Of a DNA stretch of 64,000 bases, positions 1 to 11,855 are shown piece by piece (within the stretch, counting starts at the first letter, position 1; every line of letters begins with the position of its first letter). Source of the DNA: Strongylocentrotus purpuratus. Lineage: Eukaryota > Echinodermata > Echinoidea > Camarodonta > Strongylocentrotidae. The position numbers and the translations under genes are program-made. Under the pieces are notes generated by a model, which saw only the letters and a program-made list of their open reading frames with translations, had not been told where the DNA came from and did no database searches. Location: the NCBI RefSeq assembly GCF_000002235.5, contig NW_022145601.1:7045322-7109321 (forward strand), given 5' to 3'.

Positions 1-184
1 ATATGCTGTACATCCGCTTTGCTCGATCCCATGAAATCTGTACAGGAATATCACGAATAATGTGTTAAAATATTGTTTTATTTAATTGATCCGTATCTTT
101 AAAAAATGTATAATATAGAAACGCGACGTTCACTTTCATAATGCATAAAGAGTAACATCGACACATTATAAATATGTACATTGG

Positions 185-895
185 AAATACGAGGTCAAGG
201 GAAAATGAAAAGAGGAGAAGAGGAGATGGCAGGAGAGAGAAAGAAAGAGAGAGAGATTTTTTTTAAAAATTAAAAAAGAGATGAGGAGGGACCGGGAGAG
301 AAAGAGAAAGTGAGAGAATAGAGAGAAAGAGAGATAGAGAGAGACAGACAAGCAGCGAGAAGGAGATGAATAGAAAGAAGGTGAAGGGAAACAAGGTATA
401 TTCATAGTACCGGTTAATGAAATAAAATAATTATAATAAACATGCTAAATAAGATACATCATAATATAGAAATACTCACATACGGATAGCGAGAGAAAAA
501 GTAAGGAGTGATGGAGAAAGTGGGAGATAAAAGGGGGTAGTGACGGGGGATATGGTAACATGGGAGTAGTCAGGCTTAACAGAAAAGCCATACGTGAGAT
601 GAATAGAGTAGAAGGATTTTATTAGAGACAGTTGAGAAACGGCAGGAAAGAAATATATCAAACGGCTCAGATCGAAATCGAGATAGAACGTAGGAGAGAG
701 AGACAGAGACAGACATAAAGACATACAGAGAGAGAGATGATGGAGGTAGGGGAGGGAGAAGGGAGAGAGGGAGTGAGACAGAGAGGGTGAGGGAGGAAGA
801 GTGAATAGAGATAGACAGAGACAGAAATAGAGAGAGAGAGAGACAAACAGACAGACGACAGACACGCAGAGAGAGAGAGAGAGGGAGAGGGGTAC
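185..895. repeat. GA-rich simple-sequence tracts
   Basis: Two purine-rich blocks (about 196-395 and 683-893) consist of GAGA, AGACAGAC and GGGAGA runs. On the minus strand they read as Ser/Leu-rich peptides in more than one frame, which is the signature of a simple repeat and not of a gene. The same blocks are in copy 2 (about 5326-5520 and 5819-6055) with different run lengths. Confidence 0.85.
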
Positions 896-1173
896 ATAGA
901 CTATCCAGCACAAAATTATATCTAAAAAATAACATTTTAATGTTGATGTTGTTAATGATGGCGCTGGTGGTGGTGTGTTGTTGTTGTTGTTTTGTTTTTT
1001 ATTTTGTTTGTTTTCTTTCACTCCTTATTATTTTTTTAATGAGCGTTGTGGTGTATATTTTTGTTATCAGTCTAGACTATTACAACAGGTTATTGCTAAT
1101 TTTCAGTTGCAAGGTTCGTGCTATCTCCCATTAAGTTTGTAATGTATTTCCATCATGGCTAGTCATTTACAGT

Positions 1174-1387
1174 CACTATGAACATGACAGACAAAGACAG
1201 CGGACAAAATATACAGTTCCTCAGGTAGACAAAGAAACATCCCTTCACTGCTATTATGTAAAAAGGTGATTATGCATGTGACACCTGTTCTACACATGTT
1301 TACATAATAGCAGTGAAGGGATGTTCCTTTGTCTACCTGAGGAACTGTATATTTTGTCCGCTTTCTTTGTCAGTCATGTTCATAGTG
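1174..1387. mobile_element. CACTA-type MITE with AGT target duplication
   Basis: A 214-bp element whose ends are inverted repeats of about 88 bp beginning CACTATGAACATGAC, with a short central loop. AGT flanks it on both sides (1171-1173 and 1388-1390). Duplicate copy 2 (near 6331) is an empty site with a single AGT. The terminal CACTA and 3-bp target duplication are the known features of CACTA/EnSpm transposons. It has no coding capacity, so it is non-autonomous. The TIRs are longer than is usual for autonomous CACTA elements. Confidence 0.8.
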
Positions 1388-1704
1388 AGTATAAAAGATA
1401 TTTAGTAACTTGACGTCATAGGTGAACTTTTGGTCACACCCATGTCCGTGGTTGCGTCATGGAGGACTGAATTTGTTGATATGCGTGTAGTATAAATGGA
1501 AGGTGGGATCTTTTTTTTTTAGGGCAAATCTCTTCTTTGTTTCTTCATTCCATACTAACCGTAACACACCCAGTACCCCCGTCTCTACCTTACCTATTAT
1601 GCAATCTGTTTGTTATCCTCATCCAGCAAGTATTGGCTTTCAGCCCGAATTGTCAGGTGAAGAGTGCAAATATATGGTGGCCATAAGGGGACATCGCCAA
1701 GGGC

Positions 1705-1860
1705 GGATCCAGGGGGCCCGCTCCCCCTCCCCCCCTCCCCGGACTCCACTTCACTTTTCACGTTAATTTTACCTTTTTTTGGAGATGACCCCCCCCCCCC
1801 CCTGGCGCTCAAGGGGGTTGCGGTTTTTCAAATTTTCGAGGGCCAAAAAAACAAACTTAT
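1705..1860 (+). mobile_element. Poly-C hAT-like repeat, partial
   Basis: GGGCGGATCCAGGGGGCCC, then C-runs, then CCCCTGGCGCTCAAGGGGG and TTTTTCAAATTTTCGAGGGCC. The same modules recur at 6650-6785, inverted at about 36930-37116, and as the start of every macrosatellite unit beyond 48383. The inverted copy ends in CAGTGGCGGATCC, a typical hAT-like terminus. No target duplication is visible here, so the family call is inference. Confidence 0.5.
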
Positions 1861-3405
1861 TGCTCACTTCCTATAAGTGAAAACCCTAAAACGTTAATAC
1901 GGCTACATTTATTCATTTATCTATGGTATTGTATACTTGAACCTAAGATTTCTTTTAACCGTTAAGCTGATTTTGAATACTAGACGGAGGGCCAAAGACA
2001 GAAAAGAGGGGTTTGCCTGCCATGCTACCACCCAAACTCAGTACCCCTTGTTTATTTGAAGAATTTACTATTATACACAATATTCAGAGGTGTTTTTTTC
2101 TAATATTTGTAGCGGTCACCTCTTAAAGATAAACTCCAGTTCTGGTAAAAAAAAAAAAATAATAAAATAAAATTCTCACAGAATCAAACGAAAATTACAC
2201 TGAATGTTCAAGATTACAAATAAATGACATATGTCTAACAATTTTGGAAAAAATGTCTACTGGCTGAGTAATGTGCATAGAAAGACAAGGAATCAAGATA
2301 GTACTAGCCCCGACACCATGCGTGTTGTCCCATATATAGCTTTCTGTGTACAGTGCTTGTTACTTTACCAAGACTCGGTCAAATTTATTATGATTTTGAT
2401 GACTCCAGAACCTTGCAGTGCACATCAATACTTACATGCTACATGATCAACTGTTTCTGATCCTTTCCACACCTTTTCTTTCACAATGCAATCGCATTAC
2501 CAGTAGTAAAGTTTATCTTTAATCAGAGGGGGCGTCCAAAAAAACAGCCCTTTCGACGAAAAAATAATATTTGTAAATGATATTTTAGGCATTGCTTGAA
2601 ATAGCATAAATCTGATGTCATATGAAAGAAAAATAAATTGTCTACAATTTAACATGAATTTTTGACAAAATTGGGATTAATTAGCCTCGTGATTTTGTGT
2701 AAGAAACGTGATTTTTCGTGATTTAAAATATACAACTTTTTTTTCCATCTATCAAAATCGGAGGGGTGTCTTTTTTCGTAACTTCTCGAGACTTTGTTGT
2801 CCATGTACAAGGACAATATCTAGTGCAAAGGAGAGGATTATATCTCTTAAAAATTCGCTAGGTTATATTTTTCGTTTTTCTTTGTTAAATTGTTATGTTT
2901 TTTTTTTTTTTAAGTGTTATTACAGGTGGAAAATTATATATACTGGAATTTTCTCTTTTGGAACTCAAGAATGCTTTTGCCCATAGAGGGCTGGGGTGTT
3001 TGGTCATTTAAACAATTAAAAATTAAAAAAATTAAAAAATTATAAAAGTGAAAAAATAAAAAATAACATTTTTTAATTGAAGGAGGGAATTGAAGCCCCT
3101 CCTAAAAGGGATTAGAGGACAGTGAAAGGGAATACCCCCATCCTGATCAAATGGATGATAATAATGGCAAAATGCATCAAAATTTTACCCCTCCCCTTTA
3201 TAACTGAACACAACAGATTTGGAGGAGCATCAATCAAGTGCTCCTCGCAGTATCCGTTGTAAGCTAGAAGGGGAGGAGAAACACAGAAGCTCGTCTACAA
3301 ATGGGTCCCTCCCCTGCATACCCTTCCATGACAGGGATGAGCCTAGCTAGTGGTATATTTAAGCAGTGCTCCGAAATTGGTGAGCTCCTCCCATTTTACA
3401 ATATA
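1861..3405. other. Non-coding stretch of duplicate copy 1
   Basis: AT-rich single-copy-looking DNA apart from its duplicate at 6800-8300. Short frames on the + strand (for example 2231-2446 and 2708-2986) have low-complexity or unremarkable translations, and homopolymer differences between the two copies break them. No splice-bounded coding exon was recognised. Confidence 0.6.
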
Positions 3406-3413
3406 GGGGAGGG

Positions 3414-3568
3414 CAGGCACGTGGCCACGGGGGGCACGGGGAGCACGTGCCCCAAACAAAATTCCAGGATCGGTTGAACTTTTTTAGACCCCTTCCCAGG
3501 ACGTCGATCGATTACTTGTATGTGCCCCCCCCCCCCCCCCCCAACATCAAAATCTGGCTAATTGCCTG
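3414..3568. mobile_element. hAT-type MITE with 8-bp target duplication
   Basis: A 155-bp element starting CAGGCACGTGGCCACGGGG and ending in the inverse (CTGGCTAATTGCCTG), flanked by GGGGAGGG at 3406-3413 and 3569-3576. An 8-bp duplication with CAGG termini fits the hAT superfamily. The same insertion is in duplicate copy 2 (8309-8461), so it predates the duplication. Confidence 0.8.
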
Positions 3569-3636
3569 GGGGAGGGGCAATATAGTACCTCATCCGAAAT
3601 ATACCACCTTCGACTCATATGAGAGGGGCAAAGAAT

Positions 3637-3745
3637 CTACTACCTCTACTACTACCCTACCTCTATTATACCACCCTACTACATCTAACCACCCTACCTC
3701 TATTACCATCCTACTACATCTAACCACCCTACCTCATTTACAATG
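3637..3745. repeat. CTACTACC-type degenerate minisatellite
   Basis: Irregular tandem units of the form CTACCTCTACTACTACC and CACCCTACTACATCTAAC. Related sequence lies at 9725-9985 beyond the second duplicate. This suggests that the original right-hand flank of the duplication was this minisatellite. Confidence 0.6.
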
Positions 3746-5130
3746 TCTCTTTCGCAAGATAAGAGCAGAGTTTGTCTCTGTGTCTTGAATCCAGTTTGAT
3801 AAATACCAAAACATGCAGTGTGTCGAGGAAAATGATCTAGAAATCATTCTTATACAAATTCCCTTGGCACAAATGTGCTTAGTTCTATCAGATGTTCATG
3901 TAGATGTGACTGATATCCCGTATCAAATGAAAAGCATAGGCTGCATGAGTCTGTATTTCACAGTCTTGTGACATTGATCAGGTACCCGGTGCATGTCTAT
4001 AATGGGCGGAACGTGTCACATTTCATGACAACTATACAACTATACATCCATCGAATGGATGCATAGTTTTAACCAATTAGAACGCAGGAAATGATACGAC
4101 TATACGGCTATACAGATAGCATCCACCGACGCACTCGTGAACGCATGTATAGTTTACAGTGTGCGGGCCGAAGTGCCATACGTTTGTACAACTATACAGC
4201 CATCGAATGGACCTATAGATTTAACCAATCAGAAAGCAGAAAACTGTACGTGTTTGTAAACAAGTTTGGTCGTGTTGTAAACACTACAGTGTCGTTGTAA
4301 ACACTTTGTTTACAAACATATATTAAAATTCTATTTGAGGACTTTCCCATAATTCAGTTAATTGAAATCTGGTATATATACTAGCGAATCTAGATAATTC
4401 AAAATCTTCGGTTGCGATTCTTCGGTAATACTTGCCGTTGTTTTGAATATATCTCGTCTATTCTTAATCTGATGTCTCTCATATTTTAGTATGTTGTAGC
4501 TGAGAGTTTACTTCACTCAATTTAATTTTTGATCAAAGATGGGATCGTGTCCAAAATTCCAATTTAAGGTTAAGATCTGCCATTTTGGTTTCTACTTGTA
4601 CGTGCTATCTCCCAATGAAATGCACTGGAAATGTATAGAAACGTTTAAGTAATGATAGTTGGTCCAGATTTTAGGAAATGGCTTCATTAATCAAACTTTA
4701 AGTTATACTTATAGGTAGCATAATACCCATGCGCTCCTAAGGTAAAATTTTGAGGAACCCCTACCCCCTCCCCACCACCATTACCACCACTACCAGCGTT
4801 TGCCGATTTCTGGATCTGCCTGGACAAAGACACCTTCATGTTATTCATCCGGCAATTGTATCGAATGATGATAATAACCTCTGAGATCTAGTTTCGAATA
4901 GTCATTAAGTGTACTTTAGTAAAGGTTAATGTGGTTAGAGAAACAAAAGGATTGCAAAATGGACTTTCAGTTTTTATTTCCTGATACGATATTCTTCATG
5001 GAATAACGCCAAGATCAATATCTCTGGCTTCCGTTATGAAAGGTATTAAATTTGTTGCGGTTATTGGGATAGATTATTATTTTTAAAGAGGATCTCTAGT
5101 ATGTTTTCAGCACGCACCTGGCCTATCGGA
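3746..5130. other. Spacer between duplicates, with a ~55-bp direct repeat pair
   Basis: Non-coding. About 4034-4088 and 4187-4241 are direct repeats built on CTATACANCCATCGAATGGA followed by TTTAACCAAT. Nothing else could be supported; the frame at 4091-4300 only spans the repeat pair. Confidence 0.5.
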
Positions 5131-5978
5131 ATATGCTGTACATCCGCTTTGCTCGATCCCATGAAATCTGTACAGGAATATCACGAATAATGTGTTAAAA
5201 TATTGTTTTATTTAATTGATCCGTATCTTTAAAAAATGTATAATATAGAAACGCGACGTTCACTTTCATAATGCATAAAGAGTAACATCGACACATTATA
5301 AATATGTACATTGGAAATACGAGGTCAAGGGAAAATGAAAAGAGGAGAAGAGGAGAAGGCAGGAGAGAGAAAGAAGAGAGAGAGATTTTTTTTTTTAAAT
5401 TAAAAAAGAGATGAGGAGGGACCGGGAGAGAAAGAGAAAGTGAGAGAATAGAGAGAAAGAGAGATAGAGAGAGACAGACAAGCAGCGAGAAGGAGATGAA
5501 TAGAAAGAAGGTGAAGGGAAACAAGGTATATTCATAGTACCGGTTAATGAAATAAAATAATTATAATAAACATGCTAAATAAGATACATCATAATATAGA
5601 AATACTCACATACGGATAGCGAGAGAAAAAGTAAGGAGAGATGGAGAAAGTGGGAGATAAAAGGGGGTAGTGACGGGGGATATGGTAACATGGGAGTAGT
5701 CAGGCTTAACAGAAAAGCCATACGTGAGATGAATAGAGTAGAATGATTTTAAGAGACAGACGAGAAACGGCAAGAAAGAAATATATTAAACGGCTCAGAT
5801 CGAAATCGAGATAGAACGTAGGAGAGAGAGACAGAGACAGACATAAAGACATACAGAAAGAGAGAGAGAGAGAGATGATGGAGGTAGGGGAGGGAGAAGG
5901 GAGAGAGGGAGTGAGGAAGTGAGACAGAGAGGGTGAGAGAGAAAGAGTGAATGGAGAGAGATAGACAGAGAAAAAAAT

Positions 5979-6011
<33 letters not shown>

Positions 6012-6649
6012 AGACAAACAGACAGACGACAGACACGCAGAGAGAGAGAGAGAGGAGTACATAGACTATCCAGCACAAAATTATATCTAAAAATAACATT
6101 TTAATGTTGATGTTGTTAATGATGGCGCTGGTGGTGGTGTGTTGTTGTTGTTGTTGTTTTTTATTTTGTTTGTTTTCTTTCACTCATTATTTATTAAATG
6201 AGCGTTGTGGTGTATATTTTTGTTATCAGTCTAGACTATTACAACAGGTAATTGCTAATTTTCAGTTGCAAGGTTCGTGCTATCTCCCATTAAGTTTGTA
6301 ATGTATTTCCATCATGGATAGTCATTTACAGTATTAATGATATTTAGTATGCATGCACTTGACGTCATGGGTGAACTTTTGGTCACACCCATGTCCGTGG
6401 TTGCGTCATGGAGGACTGAATTTGTTGATATGCGTGCAGTATAAATGGAAGGTGGGATCTTTTTTTTTAGGGCAAATCTCTTCTTTGTTTCTTCATTCCA
6501 TACTAACCGTAACACACCCAGTCCCGTCGTCTCTACCTTATCTATTATGCAATCTGTTTGTTATCCTCATCCAGCAAGTATAGGCTTTCAGCCCGAAGTT
6601 TCAGGTGAAGAGTGCAAATATATGGTGGCCATAAGGGGACATCGCCAAG

Positions 6650-6785
6650 GGCGGATCCAGGGGCCCCCCCCCCCCGGACTCCACTTCACTTTCCACGTTA
6701 ATTTTACCTTTTTTTGGAGATGACCCCCCCCCCCCCCCTGGCGCTCAAGGGGGTTGCGATTTTTCAAATTTTCGAGGGCCAAAAA
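6650..6785 (+). mobile_element. Poly-C hAT-like repeat, copy in duplicate 2
   Basis: Duplicate of the 1705-1860 element: GGGCGGATCCAGGGGCC, a C-run, TGGCGCTCAAGGGGG and TTTTTCAAATTTTCGAGGGCC. Its C-runs differ in length from those of copy 1. Confidence 0.5.
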
Positions 6786-8308
6786 AAAACTTATTGCTCA
6801 CTACCTATAAGTGAAAACCCTAAAACGTTAATACGGCTACATTTATACATTTATCTATGGTATTGTATACTTGAACCTATAAGATTTCTATTAACCGTTA
6901 AGCTGATTTTGAATACTAGATGGAGGGCAAAGTCAGAAAAGAGGGGTTTGCCTGCCATGCTACCACCCAAACTAAAGTACCCCTTGTTTATTTGAAAGAA
7001 TTTACTATTATACACAATATTCAGAGGTGTTTTTTCTAATATTTGTAGCGGTCACCTCTTAAAGATAAACTCCAGTTCTGGTAAAAAAAAATATGAAAAA
7101 AAAATTCTCACTGAATCAAACGAAACTTACACTGAATGTTCAAGATTACAAATAAATGACATTTGTCTAACAATTTTGGAAAAATTTCTACTGGCTGAGT
7201 AATGTGCATAGAAAGACAAGGAATCAAGATAGTACTAGCCCCGACACCATGCGTGTTGTCCCATATATAGCTTTCTGTGTACAGTGCTTGTTACTTTACC
7301 AAGACTCGGTCAAATTTATTATGATTTTGATGACTCCAGAACCTTGCAGTGCTCAAAAATACTTACATGCTACATGATCAACTGTTTCTGATCCTTTCCA
7401 CACCTTTTCTTTCACAATGCAATCGCATTACCAGTAGTAAAGTTTATCTTTAATCAGAGGGGGCGTCCAAAAAAACAGCCCTTTCGACGAAAAAATAATA
7501 TTTGTAAATGAGTATTTTAGGGATTGCTTGAAATAGCATAAATCTGATGTCATATGAAAGAAAAATAAATTGTTTACATTTTAACATCAATTTTTGACAA
7601 AATTGGGATTAATTAGCATCGTAATTTTGTGTAAGTAACGTGATTTTTTTGTGATTTAAAAAATACAACTTTTTTTCCATATATTTAAATCGGAGGGGTG
7701 TCTTTTTTTGTAACTTCCCGATATTTTTTTGTCCATGTACAAGGACAATATCTAGTGCGAAGGTGAGGATTTTATCTCTTTAAAATTTGCTAGGTTATAT
7801 TTTTCGTTTTTCTTTGTTAAATTGTTATGTTTATTTTTTTATTTTGTTAAGTGTTATTACAGGTGGAAAATTATATATACTGGGATTCTCTTTTGGAACT
7901 CAAGAATGCTTTTGCCCATAGAGGGCTGGGGTGTTTGGTCATTTAAACAATTAAAAATTTAAAAATTAAAAAATTATTTTAAGAGTGAAAAAAATAAGAA
8001 ATAACATTTTTTAATTGAAGGAAGGAATTGAAGCCCCTCCTAAAAGGGATTAGAGGACAGTGAAAGGAAATACCCCCACCCTGATCAAATGGATGATAAT
8101 AATGGCAAAATGCATCCAAATTTTACCCCTCCCCTGTATAACTGAACACAACAGATTTGGAAGGGGAGGAGAAACACAGAAGCTCGTCTACAAATGGGTC
8201 CCTCCCCTGCATACCCTTCCATGACTTAAGACAGGAATGAGCCTAGCTAGTGGTATATTTAAGCAGTGCTCCGAAATTGATGAGCTCCTCCCATAATATA
8301 GGGGAGGG

Positions 8309-8461
8309 CAGGCACGTGGCCACGGGGAGCACGGGGAGCACGTGCCCCAAACAAAATTCCAGGATCGGTTGAACTTTTTTAGACCCCTTCCCAGGACGTC
8401 GATCGATTACATGTATGTGCCCCCCCCCCCCCCCCAACATCAAACTCTGGCTACGTGCCTG
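8309..8461. mobile_element. hAT-type MITE (duplicate of 3414-3568)
   Basis: Begins CAGGCACGTGGCCACGGGG and ends CTGGCTACGTGCCTG, flanked on both sides by GGGGAGGG (8301-8308 and 8462-8469). Its right terminus is closer to a perfect inverse of the left one than that of the copy at 3414. Confidence 0.8.
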
Positions 8462-8567
8462 GGGGAGGGGCAATATAGTACCTCATCCGAAATATACCAC
8501 CTTCGACTCATATGAGAGGGGCAAAGAATCACATGAGAAATAACATTACCTTCCCCATTCATATACC

Positions 8568-8729
8568 CAGGCACGTAGCCACGGGGGGGGGGGGGGGGGA
8601 CGGGGGGCACGTGCCCCCCAAAAATTTCCAAGATCGGTTGAACTTTTTTAGACCCCTTTTTTGACCTCGATCGATTACATGTATGTGCCCCCCCCCCCCC
8701 CCCGACATCAACCTCTGGCTACGTGCCTG
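8568..8729. mobile_element. Second hAT-type MITE of the same family
   Basis: Starts CAGGCACGTAGCCACGGGG and ends CTCTGGCTACGTGCCTG, with perfect 8-bp flanks CATATACC (8560-8567 and 8730-8737). It is internally very similar to the element 100 bp upstream, including GATCGGTTGAACTTTTTTAG and a long C-run. It is absent from duplicate copy 1, so it is probably a younger insertion. Confidence 0.85.
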
Positions 8730-8983
8730 CATATACCCCCCCCCCCCCCCTTCTAATTTCATCAATAGTTACAAATCCTCATCCTATCAAAGTCGGTTGA
8801 TAATAGATGAAATAGTTTTTAAGTTCCATTCTTTTCAATTTGTATTAGGGTGTTTATTTCATAGGTCAACCATTATTACTATTTACTATTTTTTTTTTTG
8901 TGTGTAAAATAACCATTTCAGGTCTTCTTTATTTTTTCTTCATAATGATATAAACATATTCACATTTTTAGCATTTTCCTCCA

Positions 8984-9682
8984 TTACTGGAGGGATATAC
9001 ATGGTTTTCTAATATTTTCTTCTATTTGTAAACGATAACTTAATAGGTAAATAAAAATATGAAGAAGTCTCTTTTTAGTTGTTTTCTTTTTAAATTCTTT
9101 TCCAACAAAACTTTTGTCAATAGTAAAAAGTGCATAATTCAAAATGATATCAACATCTTTTTCCTTCTTTGAATTAAAATCAATACCAAACAATAGATGA
9201 CGTGGTTTGAAATTAAAATTAGACATGAAATATTTCTTTATAGTTCTTTCAACTTCATTCCAAAACATACCGACTTCGTTACAAAAAAAGAACATGTGCA
9301 TACAATCACCTGTTTGATTACAATAATAACATTTATCATTGGCATTAACTTTCCATTTAAAAAAATTATATGGTATTGCTAAAATATTATACATGAATTT
9401 GAAATTGAAATTAATTAGTAAGCTGTCTTTTATACTTTTTAACTTAAATAACTAAACATCTGACCAAACAGGTATATATTCAAGTTCCAAAGTATTACGT
9501 CAAAATTCCTCCGCTCTAGATTTTTCGATTTTTGTTTTAATTAACTCTTGATATATTCTTTTAACTGTCAACTGTCTAACTGAAATCATATCCTCAATCA
9601 ATTTTATATCATTATATACAAACGCTGTGGATCTAAATTTCATATACTTATGTTCTGCATTCATATCTGCAAGTACTAACAT
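8984..9682 (-). mobile_element. LINE ORF2 C-terminal fragment
   Basis: Two minus-strand frames (9682-9500 and 9394-8984) resemble the region downstream of reverse transcriptase in L1/Tx1-like non-LTR retrotransposons. The second contains a knuckle C-x2-C-x7-H-x4-C (CYYC, then H and C; residues 22-38) followed by FWNEVE, as in the C-terminal zinc knuckle of these proteins. The two frames are separated by a break and no reverse transcriptase or endonuclease domain is present, so this is a dead 3' fragment. The clade assignment is inference. Confidence 0.6.
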
Positions 9683-9724
9683 ATTCCCGAGTGATTGAAT
9701 CGCTCTTCTAATACGTGCATATTG

Positions 9725-9985
9725 ACTATACCACCTTCCACCCTACAGTCGTATATCTATTTCAAATATCATTCTAGCTAAGCCGTCCTGCATCTACTAC
9801 CGTCCTTCTTCTACTAACATCCTACCTCTTCTACCACCTTACCACCCCTTCCCTCTTACGTCCTAACCTTACTTCCATCCTACATCTAGTACATTGATAC
9901 CTCTACTAATAATACCCTATCTCTACTACTACCCTACCTCTACTACTACCCTGTGTCTATTACCATCCTACCTCTAAATTCAATT
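9725..9985. repeat. Pyrimidine-rich minisatellite related to 3637-3745
   Basis: Degenerate CTACTACCCTACCTCT and CATCCTACCTCT units. It matches the sequence that follows the first duplicate and probably marks the displaced right flank of the second. Confidence 0.5.
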
Positions 9986-10816
9986 CAAATGGATCGTAAA
10001 ATTGAAAATGCTTTATTATATCATAAATAAATAAATAAATTAATAAATAATTATTTTTAAAAAATGGATGTCACAAAGTGTAACCACAACCCGAAGCAAG
10101 ACTAAGCCCGGATCCATAGCAATCATGACGTCAGAGGTACGCTAAAGTACATAGCTATACTAGAGAAGTGCACGATTGCGATATACAATGTACTGGTTAT
10201 CTGTATAATAGCTGTACGTACGGGGCGGTACGGTGCAGTGAACAGGTGTATTGTAAAACGTACATGTATATCAGAAACGCAATTTTGCTCAACAGAAATC
10301 GACTGAATATTGAAAATGTGACCAATTTACTGCTGTAGATCCTGCCTTGGAATATGACCAACATGACAATAGAGTAAGCTGACTTTAACGTACTACTAGT
10401 ACTACTTGAATATAAATAATCATGATAGTCTATATATATTATTATAACGGCATAGTCTATGCATAATGTATATGTCTGGTACATGTACGTGTGCATGGCG
10501 AATGAAAATGTAATGATTGTTGTTGCTGGGTTTTTAAAGCTGACCAATCTGAAATGAGATTTTCCTGTAAGTTCTTTAATTAAATTTCAAGAATTCATCA
10601 TCGTATGTACCGAAGCCAATTCAATTTAAGATTGAAGAAGGGGTATAAAAGTAGAAAAAATTAACAATTTAGTAGATTTTTAAAAAATTGTATTGAGATT
10701 GAGGTGTTCACTCAAAATGCGTACAACAATTAATGAAAAGAAACAAAATAGGGTCGTGTATTTTGTGACATAATCTACGAAAAAGGTTTTCTCTAAATAA
10801 TCACACGTGATTGTGT
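9986..10816. other. Non-coding spacer
   Basis: Contains a short TAAA microsatellite (about 10024-10050) and AT-rich DNA. The minus frame 10197-10547 has no recognisable domain. Nothing else is supported. Confidence 0.5.
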
Positions 10817-10824
10817 GATCAAGA

Positions 10825-10924
10825 CATGGGCGTAAATCCTTACGTAATACCTATTGTTCAGGGGGGATGAATGAATAGATCATCCCCCCTGAACAATAGG
10901 TATTACGTAAGGATTACGCCCATG
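10825..10924. mobile_element. 100-bp hAT-type foldback MITE
   Basis: A near-perfect hairpin with arms of about 45 bp beginning CATGGGCGTAA and CATGGGCGTAATCC, a 10-nt loop, and identical 8-bp flanks GATCAAGA (10817-10824 and 10925-10932). The 8-bp duplication and CANGGGCG-type end fit hAT. It has no coding capacity. Confidence 0.8.
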
Positions 10925-11651
10925 GATCAAGAGGGAAAAAGTGGGGATACCTTTTCCGACCACTTCATTTTTTGGGCCTGACAGAGATACATTAGAATAA
11001 TATATTAATTTGTGTAATGATGTCTCTTTCATGAAAATGCAATGATTGTGATATTCAAAATGAGAACAAAAATTGAAACCCCAATCCATATGATCCATTT
11101 CATTGCCCATGTTATTTTATAGTTATAGACCATGAAAATGATGAAACTTAGATCTATATTCTTTTGAATATGATAGCTTGTTTTCTCACTCAACTGTTAA
11201 GTCTATAGGAATAGGTTAAGCCAAGGAAAAACATTTTCGCTAGATTCCGGCAAAATCGGCTTGTAAATACGTGTTAGGTTGACAAATGTCAGCTTTATCA
11301 AGAAATCCCCATACCAGATGGTTATACTCCGTCTATAGGGAGGGGGCCGGGGGATAATTACCGGGTATGTAAAAATGTCATTTTCCTTCTCAATATGGGG
11401 GTCATTTTGAAATTCTGTATTGATAGGGTACTCCTTACATATCATGTATTGGATACTAAATTATAATGAAATCATGATTACCATAGTCACACTACTAACA
11501 TTTGCATGGGATAAAATATATATACTTAATAAACCTGCTATTTTAGTCGTTATCACATTCAACTTACCTGAAAGATAACATTTTTTCAGAATACAACCCC
11601 TGAGTGGAGAGTGTCAAATGTGGAAATGAATGCATCGTTTTTTAATCTTTA

Positions 11652-11830
11652 TTGCATTCTTTACCTGGGCAACAACATCAAACAAACCAATACTGAGATC
11701 TGGAATATATTGAATAACATGTTTGAATGCACGTTTGATGGCATTGAAATATTTGAATGCATGTTTGATGGCATTGGAATATTTGAATGCATGTTTGATT
11801 GCACTGGAAATATTTGAATACATATTTCTA
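11652..11830 (+). repeat. Tandem GAATGCATGTTTGATGG repeat and partial pre-exon duplicate
   Basis: Three to four units of GAATGCATGTTTGATGGCAT lie at about 11725-11815, just upstream of the first recognised LRR-gene exon. The stretch TTGCATTCTTTACCTGGGCAACAACATC at 11652 onwards resembles the acceptor region and exon start at 11839-11884. This looks like a decayed duplicate of that exon border. Confidence 0.4.
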
Positions 11831-11855
11831 ACCCTTGTTGCATTCTTTCTTACAG

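Larger units (their letters stand above)
1..3636. repeat. Direct tandem duplication, copy 1
   Basis: The sequence from base 1 recurs almost letter for letter from base 5131 and both copies stay alignable until the shared motif GAGGGGCAAAGAATC. Differences are point changes, homopolymer length changes, a 214-bp inverted-repeat insertion present only here (1174-1387), and about 45 bp near 3230-3285 absent from the other copy. No host gene is visible in it. Long frames on the minus strand at 166-1021 are translations of GA/CT-rich low-complexity DNA. Copy 1 begins at the window edge and may extend to the left. Confidence 0.95.
5131..8530. repeat. Direct tandem duplication, copy 2
   Basis: Near-identical to 1-3636 and lacking the CACTA MITE. 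It includes the same GA-rich blocks, the poly-C hAT-like fragment (6650-6785) and the older hAT MITE (8309-8461). No supported gene. Downstream of 8530 it diverges from copy 1 because later elements (8568-9700) lie there. Confidence 0.95.

Noticed and set aside
166-1021. Long minus-strand Ser/Leu-rich frames, repeated at 5195-6183
   Set aside because: They translate GA/CT simple sequence, overlap in several frames and change length between the duplicates.
10135-10140. ATGACGTCAGAG/GTACGC as first exon of the LRR gene
   Set aside because: Its phase does not fit the first recognised exon and no other support exists.
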